Assembly (NCBI RefSeq): GCF_958979055.1
Contig: NC_084888.1
Span: 30,866,804 to 30,930,803, forward strand
DNA length: 64,000 bases
Direction of reading: 5' to 3'
Source: Alnus glutinosa
Taxonomy: Eukaryota; Streptophyta; Magnoliopsida; Fagales; Betulaceae
Shown here: piece after piece, positions 21,406 through 33,303 of the stretch
How positions within the stretch are numbered: position 1 is the first letter of the stretch
Layout of the letters: each line of letters begins with the position of its first letter
The notes under the pieces: generated by a model
Databases searched by the model: none
What the model saw: the letters and a program-made list of their open reading frames with translations, nothing else
Told to the model about the DNA's origin: nothing
Translations under genes and position numbers: made by a program

Positions 21406-23380
21406 TCACATCATTTTAATTCGCTTACAGTTTGAAGCAGAATTCCTAATACCTTTACTGGTCACTGAATACGGTGCTGATGCTGATCGGAGGGAGGGTG
21501 ACTTGTCGATGTATGCATATCGTTCGTTGCCATTCCAATACAATATGACCCGATTTGTGCAAGAATGTGACCAGCTATCACCTACACAGCAAGATAAAAC
21601 AAATACTCTTAAAAGAGGCCATGGTGATTAGGGTAAGAAAAAATCAACGGTGCAAACTATGACCTCAAATGGGTGGTGGGAGCTAACTGAGAAAAAACTT
21701 ACCCAGTGCAAGAGTTAACTGAAATGAACCTTCTGTATACTTGTTGGTCACCTGATTCAATAAAACAACCTGCCGAAAAGAACGGGAAACATTAGAACAA
21801 GAAAACCAAACTAATGGCATTCAGGCATAGCCAACAAAGCTTTTAATTACAAAAGCAGACCTGAAAATTACAAGTTGGTTCCACTGCATTCAAATCTCTA
21901 CTTAACTTAGCAAATCAAGATTGTCACAAGCTTACTATATTAAAATCCTACGAACAGACCAAATTATTTCTTACCGCCACACTAAACGCTTTAGCAAGCT
22001 TCATCAACTTTAAAGCCATTCCGGTTAGTAATCGAGTCCTGAGGGCCATGTCATCAAAATCTTGGCGGAAGTGGAAAGTAACACTATCAACAATAACAAT
22101 CTTAACCTGAAATAAGATTTTAACCTTAAAAAGTTACTGCCAAATACTATACAATAGAATCCACTCGATGCATGCAAACACACATGGAGACACAAACATA
22201 CATACAAGCACAAATATGCACACAAACACTTAAAGTGAGGGACATAACTGATAAGACAATGAGAAGTTCTATCTACTTTCATCCTTAAAACCCAACAAGT
22301 GTATGTATTAAAGGAGATTTCTGTGGTATAAAATCTTAAGTAGTAAGCGAAAGAGAGAGATAGAAGAAGCCAAGCAAATACGAATAATTTCTTAAGATAC
22401 TTCTTGTCATAGACTCAGCATATTTACACTATACCTACATCTTTATGCTCTGAGATGAACTTTTCTAAGTAATTTGTAAGGGCAATTTGCTCAGTGTAGC
22501 TGCAGACACGGAAATAGAATATGTTTTCCAAGATATTGTTGGGGTGCATTTTAAGTTGGCAAGCTTTAAAATCCTTCCGCAAAAGGCCATCAGATTCTGA
22601 CATGTCCTCTATGCATGCTTCAGCAATTTGTAAAGCACGTTCTACCATAAAGCTGCCTTCTGTATCTAAGCAGCATAAAAAAAAAAAGAAGTAACAACAT
22701 GAATAGTAGTTGGAGACCAGCATCAAATGGCAGCGATGAACAGTTATGAAATTGAGAAACTTACCTATATATATTGCCTTTCCACCTAAGCCACCAGAAT
22801 CAACTGGAATTTGAACATTGACAGCAAGTTGAATCCTGTAAATTTAAGTAACAATTAAATGCCCTAAAAACACCCACAAGGAAAAAATAGAACGACGGTC
22901 CATACCCCAGCTGTGTTTTACCAATGCCCGGAACTCCACCTAAACAATAAACATAATGAAATTATCATCTCCTAGTCAATAGAACACTTCCCGAGTATTT
23001 ATGCTCATAAATGGAGAGCAAAAGGCATAAGAATCAATGAAGGAAACAACATAGAACAGATTTTGATTTTGATTATTCATTTTGAATAGGGAACAACATT
23101 GCATGTATTCCAATGAGGGAAGAAGAAAAGCTAACCAATTTCTGTAACTTCTTTGCAATTTATTCCCCCACCAAGGATGTTATCCAGATCCATACACGAT
23201 GTAGTAATGCGTGGAAACATCTCCTCCTCATGGAGCATTTCCCAAGCAGTTTGTGCACCTGCATGAGATGGAAACCAAAAGATCATCATAACCGTAGGTG
23301 AGGTTCCTTAATAGTAAGAAAATGGCAACCTAGATTTATAGCCATGGCTTACTAAAAAAAAATAGAAGAAGAAGAAGAAG

Positions 23381-23433
<53 letters not shown>

Positions 23434-24750
23434 AAAACTATTTTACTTCACTGATATTTCCAAATAACAATATTGCTTGACCAAATTACAGGACTGCATG
23501 CATGATTTAACAAATGATTTTTCTTTAATTGAGAAAACTTCTCTAATCGAAGTACAACAAAATGACCAAGAAATGACATTTGAACCAAAGCATAGTCTGA
23601 CTGAATAATTTTCACAAGAAGACAGCAGGTCCCATAACAATTGAATGCACTAACCAGAAATGAAACTTGTATAATGTGTATGTGTGTAGCATTTTCGAAA
23701 AAAGAAGTTACACTGTTTGTCAGGGATGGCTTTAAACAACTACGGGCCTGGATTGAAGCAGCTTTTAAAGGCTATAAAACCATTAGGTGCACAATCTGAT
23801 CTTGACACACTAAGATGCTATATTGGCAAGGTATCCAGCAAGGAGAGCATCTTCAGGCAGAACCACAATATTGCCACAGTTCTTTTGGTCTCATGAGACC
23901 TTTCTTTAGATTGTCTCAAAAAAATTTCATCCTTTGAAGTGAAAAACAAAAGTAATTACATATCATACGGAGAATACATACCGTTAATAGCAGCACAACC
24001 TCCTTCTGACCCGTCCAACCTACTACCATGCGATGCAACCTTCAGAATTTGAGCTGCTTCAGCATCCGAAATATTTAGTTCTGTTCAAGGATAAACAATG
24101 CTAGAATACTTCAATCTAAAACATCAAAGAAATTAAAGAAGCTGATTCATGTAAGAAATTTCTCAAATGCCCATATATACATATTGTGAAGTCTAATAAT
24201 TATTTCCTGATATCCTACGGCAGTACAGCTCCAATTGATTGAATGGGCAGTAATTTCTGCAATGCCTAACAACAAATATAGTGGCTAAAGATCCTTGCTC
24301 GTGAACAAGTAATCAACTACCAAAATGAAACCACTTTATGCAATGTGATTGGATCAACTAGTAATAAATAGCCAATACTCGTTGAAGAAATATGTAAAGA
24401 AGTATAATGATCGATAAAATATTCGCATTCTATAATAATCATAAATGGAACTTCCATCAAGAAACTCAGAGAGTAATTACATCAAACAATTTGCGAGGTA
24501 CATGTATAAGAGACCAAAAATTACTCAAACCCAGGAATTCAAAAATTCCGAGACAAAGACTCACGAAAGACCAACATGCCCAGAACAACTCCAATTTGCA
24601 AAAGAACAAAAGGAAAAGAAGATGGGAATGGTGGGTACCTCGAGCAAGGTCGGAGGGAGAGACCGAGGAAAGCGAAGAGAGCGTTGTATAGCCTGCTGAT
24701 ATCAGTTTCCCTCTCTGTGATGCTGAGATGGGTAGCCTCCCCACTTCCAT
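21406..24750 (-). CDS. RAD51C: DNA repair protein RAD51 homologue 3 (RAD51C)
   Basis: RecA/RAD51-family ATPase that, in complexes with XRCC3 or with the BCDX2 paralogues, supports homologous recombination and meiotic double-strand-break repair in the nucleus. Exons (minus): 24750-24639, 24080-23982, 23258-23136, 22939-22906, 22835-22765, 22665-22439, 22106-21975, 21769-21703 and 21581-21406. Phases close to 346 aa, close to other plant RAD51C proteins. The N-terminal helical region starts [20 protein letters not shown]. Walker A GVPGIGKT is at residues 113-120 and Walker B IVIVD at about 225-229. The last exon carries [20 protein letters not shown] and ends in a basic KRIKMM tail, a likely nuclear signal. 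An alternative frame running through exon 1 into intron 1 is not the product. Intron 2 has a long (GA)n. Confidence 0.95.
23382..23431. repeat. (GA)n microsatellite in RAD51C intron 2
   Basis: About 25 GA units preceded by a (GAA)n stretch. It lies between exons 3 and 2 and does not touch splice sites. Confidence 0.95.
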
Positions 24751-24779
24751 TTACCCTTCGCCTGTGCCTCTGCGAGAGC

Positions 24780-24806
24780 GAGAGCGAGAGCGAGAGAGAG
24801 AGAGAA
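24780..24806. repeat. (GA)n-rich tract in the RAD51C 5' leader
   Basis: GAGAGCGAGAGCGAGAGAGAG on the plus strand gives a CT-rich leader about 30 bp upstream of the RAD51C start codon. Confidence 0.7.
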
Positions 24807-24919
24807 TGTGCGTGTTCTGCGAGGTCACTGTCACTGTTGTGGCGCTTGAAGCCACTTCTCGTGGAAAATATATATATAAATTGAAAATATTCATTTAATG
24901 GGTTAAATTGCCGTGACAT

Positions 24920-25721
24920 GTTTTAAGAAAAAATAAATAAATTACTTAAAACATGTCAGCTTAGCTTGTATAAAATAAATATGATTTATAAATATGAAAA
25001 AAAGTATTACTCTATACAAAATACCAAGGAAATTGGATGAGTGCAATAGTTTTAGAGAAATGCTATAGACTCTAAAACATTTTTCCAGATTCTTACTCCC
25101 AAAGGATTTGGAATCCACATTCGTTTAAGAAAAAAAAAATAAAAAATTAAACCTAGTTATTTTTTGAACGGACTGGATCATTTGGGAAAAATTAAGTAAT
25201 CGGGGTATGTAGCATTTCTATTTTAATTTAATTAGTTCCCTTTAAATAAATGGTCCAAAATCTATCAGGTCATTTAGAATAAGAAAAAAAATTAATATCT
25301 CATTTTCATTTTCAGCAAAGCAATTGCCTCACTCCACATATTTCTTATTTTCACTGCCTATGACATGCTTTGCATAAATATAGTTATTATTTTTGAAATA
25401 AATCATGATTTAACATAGTATCAGAACAAAGAGAGTTCAAACTTTGTCTTCATCATTTACCTTTCATTTTAATTAAAATATTTCAGTTGTTGGATGAGTT
25501 TGAACCCACATGTAAGAGAAACGTTAGAATATAAATTAAATAATTAAATTTATCATTTCCTATCCTCTTAAACTTTAAGAATAAATGGTAATTTAATATA
25601 TATAATAAGCATGCAAACGGTGTGGCATGTGGTGTGGTAATATTTGTGTGGGATACGTGAACGAGAATTTGATGAATTTAACCTTTAAATAATAAGTCTG
25701 CAAAATGGGGCAATTGATAAG
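24920..25721. other. Intergenic with a small TIR MITE candidate
   Basis: No gene. 25056-25220 is bounded by AGAAATGCTATAGA and, inverted, AGAAATGCTACATACC, a candidate MITE of about 165 bp. The remainder is AT-rich with no motif. Confidence 0.4.
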
Positions 25722-26015
25722 AGAAATGCTAGAATATTTATTGTGGTCTTTTTTGGGTCCTCCCTTTTTCTTTTGGCATGTCCACACAAGAAGGGGAGGG
25801 AGGATTTGAACTAGTGATTTCCGCTTCATGAGGCGTGATTCCCAACCGATTGAGCTACCCCTTAGGGACTTTTTGGGTCCTTCTATGCTGACTTGGCACA
25901 GAAGAAAAGAGGAATAGAGAAAGAATCGGTTACTAGCTGTAGTTTTTTTTTTTATTAAAAAAATGATGTCAAATCAGCACAGAATGACCAAAAATGATCA
26001 CAGTAAATGCTCTAG
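25722..26015. mobile_element. TIR MITE interrupted by a SINE
   Basis: The ends AGAAATGCTAGAATATTTA (left) and, inverted, AGAAACTCTAGAGCATTTAC (right) are imperfect inverted repeats. The interior holds a complete SINE insertion at 25762-25869, so this MITE is older than that SINE. Confidence 0.45.
25750..25881 (-). mobile_element. tRNA-derived SINE with 12-bp target-site duplication
   Basis: On the minus strand the element (25869-25762) starts near a pol III A-box, TAGCTCAATCGGTTGGG. It continues through CCTCATGAAGCGGAAATCACTAG to a B-box-like AGTTCAAATCC, and ends in an A-rich tail (seen as CCCTTTTTCTTTT). The flanks are direct repeats TTTTTGGGTCCT at 25750-25761 and 25870-25881. It is the same family as the SINE at 48922. 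Confidence 0.85.
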
Positions 26016-26049
26016 AGTTTCTTAATTGACAAACTCATTTCCATTCCAT

Positions 26050-26090
26050 ACGTGTGTGTGTGTGTGTGTGTTTTTTTTTTTTTTTTCTTC
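26050..26090. repeat. (GT)n followed by poly(T)
   Basis: About ten GT units then about 18 T. Simple sequence with no gene. Confidence 0.85.
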
Positions 26091-26578
26091 TTTTTTTCTA
26101 TTCATTCCATACAAATTGAGATGACTTTGAAGTTGATGGAAAGCTTTGGAGTAACTCAAAAGTGAGTAATGCTATAAGGATGTGGTAGTTGGGATTGGCT
26201 CTTCGTTTAGGAGCTCAAAACAACAGGCAGATTTTCATATGTTTTTGTTAGAATATATTTTCCATATATTTTATATTAAGTTGATGTTGAAATAGTTTCT
26301 ATTCAAGATTTGATTACAATCAACCCTCTATTTCAATATCAACCTAATCTAATAGTTTCTTCACTTTGTGGAATCAGATTGTTCTAAGAATAATTATATG
26401 ATAAGATGTGTTTGATCACATTCTCTTATTCATATTTTTTCCATTTCTTTTGCAAATCTACCATTGAATATTTGTAAGAGATGGACAAGATATGTGCAAG
26501 AAAATGAAACCAAACATTTATTTTATATGATTATTTGGTCTCCTACAAATACTAACACAAAAATATTTCAATCCAGTA

Positions 26579-26822
26579 AATCCTACAAGAAAATATTTGA
26601 AAATAAAATGAAGATTTTATTAAATTTCGAAGAAGAAACAATACCAAAAAAAAAAAAAAAAATTATCTTTATGACTAATAATTAAACATGTTTGTATCCG
26701 AATATAACTCTTACTCATAATCTAAAGTATTACGACATGTTTAATTACAGTTATAAAGATAATATTTTTTGTATTCATATTCTTCGAAATTTCTTTTCAA
26801 ATCTTTTCTTGTAGGATTTATT
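26579..26822. repeat. Foldback (inverted repeat) with ~90-bp arms
   Basis: The left arm 26579-26690 (AAATCCTACAAGAAAATATTTG..., AATTTCGAAGAA..., TTATCTTTATGACT, AATTAAACATGTTT) matches the reverse complement of 26735-26822. A poly(A) has grown in the left arm (26645-26661). The spacer is about 50 bp. It could be a foldback transposon or a duplicated LTR fragment, since TGTTAGAATATATTTTCC, a copia-LTR-like start, lies nearby at about 26246. Confidence 0.6.
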
Positions 26823-26871
26823 GGATGGATTTACTTCTATGGTTTTCGTTCGAATGAACTTTCTAAAACCC

Positions 26872-27201
26872 TTAGCAAGCATTATATTGCCGAGTCCTCA
26901 TCCTCATCCTCAAGGATTCCTTATTAGAGAAGTCACTTGCCTCTTCCCTAATAGTTTTCAATGCCAAAGTCTTTGCCTTTGGTTGAGGTAAAGACAACTC
27001 ATACATATGAAGAGACCCTTCAAGTTCCTCTACCTTCATGTTGTCTAAGTTCTTGCACTCTTCGATGGCGATTACCTTTGGTCTAAACTTTTCGGGCAAA
27101 GACCTCAAAATTTTCCTAAAACACCCATTATCAGAAATCTTCACCCCTATCTTAAAATTAGAACTCACAAGATCATTTAACTTAAGCAAAGAATTCAACA
27201 A
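26872..27201 (-). pseudogene. Ty1/copia gag (UBN2-type) fragment
   Basis: The frame contains LLKLNDLVSSNFKIGVKISD, KILRSLPEKFRPKVIAIEE and NMKVEELEGSLHMYELSLP, the core signature of plant copia gag polyproteins (ILRSLP.KF...AIEE.KDL....EEL.GSL). There is no start upstream in context and no zinc knuckle or pol follows, so it is a fragment of a degraded LTR retrotransposon on the minus strand. Confidence 0.8.
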
Positions 27202-28520
27202 ATGGCTTATTTAAAATGTTTCATTTGAATTCTTCAGGTGAAACTACCGTGAAGCTGAATAGGTATTTACTAGCCAATACCACAATTTTAAAATAAAATA
27301 AAATTAAATTAATCACCACACAAAAAAAAAAAAAAAAAAAAACACACCAAAATTATAAAGCAATAAAAACAATCATGACAAACAATTTTGATAACGAAAT
27401 TGAAACTCTTTAAAGAACTTCTCATAAGTAAAACTACTTCGGGGTAGACGAACCCAGAAAATTCGTGTCCTATATAAGAATTCAAGTTACAAATATGACA
27501 CACGTACAAAACCTTTGTAACGAGCACCTCACTTGTACCATACAAGCGACCCGTTTGCTTCTACTGCATTAATTCCAAAACTTATGGCCAATTTTTCTAT
27601 TGATTCTCCGCTTGCAATCCTGAAACTCCGGTGGCCGAAGGTTTTGTGAAAGGTGAATGATTTAACAAAACTCTAAGAACGATATACAATGTGATTTAAC
27701 AAAACTTTAAGAGAGATATACAGTCAAGGCTCAAAACAAAAATTATCTCTTAACTCACAAGAGAACAATAGCCTCTAGGGTTAACAGAAAAACCATGCAA
27801 GGTATTCTTATATAGACCTAGGGAATAGCCACAGTGTTTCAATCCAATTAAAACACAAAAACAACTATTTTCAAATGCGGGGTTTGAACAGGTAATGGAT
27901 CTCGTCTAGACCGATTCCCAATGACCCTTGCGAATGAGCTTCTCGAGGGTGAGCTCTAGACTTGCATGTTTGTGATTGTAACCAGACGATCTGCTCCCCC
28001 CATTTTGTCACGAATGAAAAAGGGAAGGAAAACAATAAACCAAAATGGGTGATGCAGATAAGACAATCCTCTATGACACACAAAGATAAACCAAGTCACC
28101 AACCTAGACCTAGAGATGCCAAACCTAAAATGAAATGCAATGCAATGCGATGAATGATTAAAAGGTCTCAACATTGTCCTATTGCACATGTCATGAAAAC
28201 ACTTCAAGTACCTGTTGAGTGACCACGAGATATGATGAATGAACAACTAGAGAACTGATGGACATGAGAGGAAACATTCATCCAGGCCACACTAAAAGTA
28301 GTTGAATTGCCAAATGCCAAATTTTTCGTCTCCTATAGCCTTGTGTAAATTTTGTTGGTTTCATTCAATAACATCTAATTTGAGGGTAGAGTGAACCCAA
28401 ATTGTTTGTTTCATTAAATCAACACATCTTTGATTTCTCTAAAATTGATTTTATGCTGAGAAATCTGTGACATATATAATGTGTTGAACCAAACCTATGG
28501 CACTTCTGATATTTAAACAT
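27202..28520. other. Degraded retroelement flank and intergenic DNA
   Basis: No gene supported. 27320-27340 is a poly(A) run. 27540-27960 reads like retroelement or 5'-flank sequence, but I cannot assign it. Short frames at 27871-28246 lack motifs. Confidence 0.4.
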
Positions 28521-28937
28521 ACAGAGAAACTATTCCATCTGATACTGACAGAATGAACTAAACATGCCGATCTTCACAAGCAGTTGGAACTTGAACCAAA
28601 GCATTGCACCTGATACTGACAATTGAGCTCTGCTTCTCATATTGCACATAAGTTTGGAAACTTTGGTCCATAAGGTTGTAGATGATGGAAGCTCTGCAGT
28701 ATATCCTATTGCAGAGACTGATGAAGTCATATAAGCTCTTAAAATTGCTGATAGGGAGGACTGGAAGCACTGGAATAGGTTATTGAAAACCTCAAACCTG
28801 CAAAAGAGCTGAAAGACTTAATAAAGTGAAAGTAACATGCAAATATATATAATTGAGGTTGTACAGAAAGGTTTAAAAGGAAAAAGGAAAAAGCAAAGAA
28901 GCAAACAACAAGAAAACAAAACAATAAATAACTTTTT

Positions 28938-29005
28938 AGCATCTGATCTCCTCAATTACTTATCAAAAAAAAAAAAAAAAAAAAAAAAAAAGCATCTGAT
29001 CTCCT
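28938..29005. mobile_element. Tail-only retro-insertion with 15-bp TSD
   Basis: The direct repeats AGCATCTGATCTCCT (28938-28952 and 28991-29005) flank an insert of 38 bp made only of CAATTACTTATC followed by poly(A). Target duplication plus a 3' tail without a body is the footprint of target-primed reverse transcription with extreme 5' truncation. Confidence 0.8.
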
Positions 29006-29276
29006 ATTGATTACAGCATGTATAATGCCAAGACGCCTTTGAAAGGGATCATTGCCTAGTGGCTAGTTACTTCACAAGAAATTTGGCAAAGGCTGAGAGC
29101 TACAAGCTACTAAATTAATCAAGAAAAATCTAAGCAAGCATCTGATCTCCTATAAATTATAGGATGTATAATGCCAAGACGCCTTTGAAGGGATAATTGC
29201 CTAGTTACTTCACAAGAAATTTGGCAAGGCTGAGAGCTACAAGATACTAAATTAATCAAGAAAAATCTAAGCCTTC
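28991..29276. repeat. Tandem duplication, two ~143-bp copies
   Basis: Unit 28991-29136 (AGCATCTGATCTCCTAT..., ATAATGCCAAGACGCC, ...AATCAAGAAAAATCTAAGC) is repeated at 29137-29276 with small deletions. It lies downstream of the methyltransferase gene, perhaps in an intron of its 3' UTR; this last point is a guess. Confidence 0.85.
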
Positions 29277-29636
29277 GCAGCATGCAAAGGAACTTAAGGG
29301 AACAATTGATAACAAACCTTCAAACATTAAGAGAAATGAAGAAATTCAATCAGAAAGGTTAATAGGCTAGGCACCTCTATATGTATGGCATAATTTTTCA
29401 ACAATTACAAAGAAGGTATATTAATGGTGGGAGTAAGAAGTAATGCAAATGAATGATTGCAAAAAAAATATAACGACAAGAGGCTCACAAATGGTATTTT
29501 GAAAACTAGTGTGGGGCACACAGTCACTGCTCTTATCTAGGACCAGGCACTCCTGTTAGTTCAGTTTGGCCCTGGTTTACTTTGATCAAAAAGACCAAAC
29601 ATCTAGTCAAAGGAACAATTGAGCTTCTTATTCATC

Positions 29637-30005
29637 TAGTACACAACCAATATGAGACTTGGAACATATACGCATCATAATCCACTCACCCAATGTGGGA
29701 CTTAACTTTCACAATCCGGAATATCATAATTCGCTCATTCAAATCTCCGACGTCTTCATCAGGACCCATGTTGCATTGAAGTGCCCCAACGCTACATGGC
29801 GTTACTAGGTTGATTTTGATATCATTTGTCACAACCCAGGGAAAGCTCTAATCATATTTGTGCTACTACCTAAGTGGACTAATCAAAATTACAACTGAAG
29901 TACCCTTTTCACTTAGTACACAACCAATGTGAGATTTGGCACATGCACGCTTTCATAATTCATCTCCCCAATGTGAAAATTAACTTTCATACTCCGGGGC
30001 ATCAC
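29637..30005 (-). mobile_element. TRIM-like LTR element, minus orientation
   Basis: Two similar ~95-bp blocks begin TAGTACACAACCAAT(A/G)TGAGA (29637 and 29915) and run through CACCCAATGTGGGACTTAAC and its variant to CTTTCA(C/T)A(A/C)TCCGG. Between them, read on the minus strand, GACAAATGATATCAAAATC resembles a tRNA-Met-type primer-binding region. The total is under 400 bp and non-coding, as in TRIMs. Confidence 0.5.
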
Positions 30006-30264
30006 ATGCCTTAAATCAAAAGATCATTTAGAAGGCGAGAACATAACAGACAACTCTCTAAGAAACAAATTCAGCAAAGTCAATGATAAACTGAGCTGCC
30101 ATATTAGCAAGCTCCAGGCACTGGCAACATAAGAGGACGGCCTCTCGCATTCCAAGGATATTTGACCAAGAGTCAAAGAACAAAATGAAAGTCAAAAGAA
30201 AAACGTAACAGAGTAATATATCTAGAAAAATACACACACTCACTTTTTTTTACCTTCTCATCTA

Positions 30265-31047
30265 TCAGCTACTGTGACTGCCACTGCTTCTCCAGAATGA
30301 TGACAGAGGAAACTGTGAAACCAGGGACTCCATGACTCTTGCAGGAACTGTTTTGTTTGTCGCCACCGTTTCCTTTGCATCAGCTTGACAATCAAAATCC
30401 CGCCAGAACTTGATGACATGGAGGGACTCTTCTTCTGTTGACCTCTGGACGACAATTCTAGCAGCATATCCCTTCTTTCTCATTTGAAGGCATATCTCTG
30501 AGGGATTGTTAGCTGTAAGCGTGACCATGTACAACCAGCCGTTGTCTGATAATAGATTGTCAGCAATTGGTAATATCTTATCAATAACACACCGGCCATT
30601 CTCCCCTCCTGCCCAAGCAGAGGCAATTCCTTCACGGCCCACTTCATCTTCAGGGGTTGGCACATATGGTGGGTTCACAACCATTACATCAACCAATCCT
30701 GCCAGACGCTTCTCTAGCCCTGATGCGATATCAGTGTTTATCAACTCTGCATGAACACCATGTGCTTCTAAGGTCTGACTGGTCACCCTCATTGCATGAG
30801 GATTGATATCAGTAGCAATATAGTAGACCCCAGGAGCCTCCTGTCCCAGCATAAGAGCTAAAGAAGTGATAACATACCCACTACCACAACCCACTTCCAT
30901 GCACAACGTTGGCTGATGCTCTAACAGGTTGTTTCTATCAGCCAGAAGTGCATCAACTAGTGCGAATGAATCATCGCACGGTTCATAAACCTCAGGATGT
31001 GAACTCATAAGGCGGATTTGGGCGATCTGGGCTTTCCTGAAGGACAT
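30265..31047 (-). CDS. MTQ2: eRF1-type glutamine methyltransferase (HemK2/N6AMT1/Mtq2 family)
   Basis: SAM-dependent class I methyltransferase. In yeast and animals this family, with the zinc-finger partner Trm112, methylates the GGQ glutamine of release factor eRF1 in the cytoplasm. The protein is 260 aa. It has YEPCDDSFALVDAL at about 21, SAM motif I EVGCGSGY at 51-58, acidic motif ATDINP at 78-83 and the catalytic NPPY at 125-128. GREGIASAWAGGENGR follows at 138. The frame extends 12 codons upstream to 31083, but those lie across a probable splice acceptor (TTATGTCAG at 31060), so I choose the ATG at 31047. A 5' UTR exon probably lies at about 31594-31830 (donor GTACCT). The gene's role in this plant is inferred from the family. 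Confidence 0.92.
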   Translation of the reverse strand: MSFRKAQIAQIRLMSSHPEVYEPCDDSFALVDALLADRNNLLEHQPTLCMEVGCGSGYVITSLALMLGQEAPGVYYIATDINPHAMRVTSQTLEAHGVHAELINTDIASGLEKRLAGLVDVMVVNPPYVPTPEDEVGREGIASAWAGGENGRCVIDKILPIADNLLSDNGWLYMVTLTANNPSEICLQMRKKGYAARIVVQRSTEEESLHVIKFWRDFDCQADAKETVATNKTVPARVMESLVSQFPLSSFWRSSGSHSS

Positions 31048-31863
31048 CTTGTAGAGGACCTGACATAACGGAATAGTTTCCAAGAGAACTCAATAGACTA
31101 ATTGAACAGGGAAAAAAAAAATCATAAATTAGCTTTATCCTAAGCCAAACACTCAGACCAGAGATTTATTGCTTAATGGTAGATAGCATGATACAACCAA
31201 TGGATGATCAGATTATTGATTTCCCATCTAATATAGATTCCCAAAGCTTCTTCTGAATGGGAATAAAACCTAAAACGTACTTTTAGCATTGGAAGAAGTT
31301 TATTCTTTGATGAAATCAAATTATAAGAAAATTTTCAAACAGGTTTAATGTAAGTATTTTAGCAGGGTTTGGGGTGTGACAACAAATTTGACCAAACAAT
31401 GGAACAGAAAATAGAAAAGAAGTAAGAAACCCCAACTGAGAACGAAGTTGAACAAAGCTGAGTTTGCAATAAACGGAAACTCATGGAGATAATGACTGCA
31501 TCCAAAAACCACAGAGAGAACAGCAAAAGGAATGCTTTAACTGGGATATATGAAAAATGAAGGCATCAATTTTTTTTTAAAAAAAAAAGGTACCTCCTTT
31601 CTCTCCTACTGTTGCTGCGAGAAGAAACCCAAATATTTATTAAATATTTATAGTGTAATCGTGATTGATTGAGTGAGAGCTCGTCTATACGTGAGACGAA
31701 GGTCTGGTTTACAAGACAAGCTACTTAATTTGTTGAATACACGAGTGAGAAGAACTCCCTTCTTTCCGTCTCCTTTGTTGTTCGGTTCGCTGCTGAGAAG
31801 CCGTGGAGCAACGAAATCTCAAGCAGAACCTGTATTGAATTAGGCAATGGTGACAAATCTACG

Positions 31864-31896
<33 letters not shown>

Positions 31897-32304
31897 TACA
31901 ATATATATTAAAAAAAGATTATACCTGGTGCCCCGTGTGGACGAGGGTCGAACGAAAACCAGACCAAGCTCATCTGGGTTCAATACCGGACGGCGGACTG
32001 AGCCGTCCCATCCCGTCCCGTCCCAGCCAAATCGTTGACTTCCGTCGTCGTTTTGCCCTCCGAAATTCCTTAGAAATAGAGTCGCTAATTGCTTATCTGT
32101 ATTTATATGAAATTCGGAGCCGTCGTCGTTTTGCCTTAGGTTAAGGGTGTGTTTGATTACCGACACAATAATTCCTTACTTATTTTCACTTTTCCCAAAA
32201 CAAAAAAAAAAAATCGACTCCAAAAAATTTAGAATTTTTTCACTTTTTATATTTCATCATTCTAACTTTTTTTTACATTTTTTTTAAGAAAATATTATAT
32301 TTAC

Positions 32305-32405
32305 AACATCAATCTGCACAACAACCCCTCACATGAGGGTGGTCCCACACTGGGGCCCACCCTCATGTGAGGAATTATTGTACAGTTGTTGTATTGGTGT
32401 TGTGC
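32305..32405. repeat. Foldback with strong CCTCACATGAGGGTGG palindrome
   Basis: CCTCACATGAGGGTGG and CCACCCTCATGTGAGG are exact inverted repeats around a ~14-bp GC-rich centre. The pairing extends outward through GTTGTTGT/ACAACAAC and GGTGTTGTGC/GCACAACA-type sequence for about 40 bp per side. It looks like a small foldback MITE. Confidence 0.7.
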
Positions 32406-32433
32406 AAGAATCAAATCCCTTTTTTTTATATTA

Positions 32434-32661
32434 TATCAATAATTATTTATTACTATTCAAATAAAAAAAATATACTACAAAACATTTTTTTCTATATAAA
32501 TTATTTCTACTTTATATCATATCAATCACTTCTTACTACAACTCAAAAAAATACATCAATAATTATTTATTACTATTCAAATAAAAAAAATATACTACAA
32601 AACATTTTTTTATATAAATTATTTATACTTTATATCGTATCAATCACTTCTTACTACAACT

Positions 32662-32670
<9 letters not shown>
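32434..32670. repeat. Tandem duplication, period ~118 bp
   Basis: ATCAATAATTATTTATTAC begins at 32434 and again at about 32552. Both copies run through AAATATACTACAAAACA and AATCACTTCTTACTAC to a poly(A). AT-rich and non-coding. Confidence 0.85.
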
Positions 32671-32696
<26 letters not shown>

Positions 32697-33303
32697 TCAC
32701 CACAACAATCTTTACCAAACACATCCAATATTAAGCCGTAAAGAAACAGTTTTGAGTATTTGATGTAACGTAATGGAAAAAAAACAGTTTTTAGTATTTT
32801 ATGTTTTACATTGTTTGTTAATGTTTTTGTTTAAAAAAACATTTCCTACCTAGAAAATGATTGTTGGAGTTCTTGCATTTCTTGAGCACTGTATCAAACA
32901 AAAAACTAAAGGCAACATAGGTGAATGTGTTAAAATTGCTAAAGGCAATATAGCTTTGCAATTGGTTGTCTATTTGACGTGATACTTTTTTATTTTTCAA
33001 GATCTCAAGTAACTTTTTTATAGAAAAATAAAATTGGATTTCCACTAAAAGAAATCATAAACTGTACACATCATATATGGTGATGGGACCATCCATACAA
33101 ATGAAATGGATACATCATTTCAATTGCATTGCTTTCACCAAAGCTGATGCCACACCCTGTAACAGATATCTCAAACACCATCATAAACTCAGCACTGTGA
33201 CAGCAATGCCAGGCAGCAGGAAATTTTGATTGATCAATCCAAGAACATAGCTCCTCCACTCATGGAGCTGTATAAAGGGGGTGAACAGAGTAGGAGATGC
33301 AGG

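Larger units (their letters stand above)
31061..33300. other. MTQ2 5' UTR/intron, promoter region and repeats
   Basis: 31061-31593 is probably a 5' UTR intron and 31594-31840 the 5' UTR and promoter of the methyltransferase gene. 31869-31897 is (TTA)n. 31975-32150 is GC-richer and carries two similar GTCGTCGTTTTGCC words (32044, 32121). 32311-32407 is a foldback and 32434-32670 a tandem duplication. From 32700 to 33300 I see no gene. Confidence 0.5.

Noticed and set aside
21356-21631. 91-aa plus-strand frame
   Set aside because: Antisense to RAD51C exon 9, whose minus frame carries a clear family signature and correct phase.
15199-31047. Idea that transketolase, RAD51C and the methyltransferase form a functional cluster
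   Set aside because: They share orientation only; pathways and compartments differ and spacing is several kilobases.
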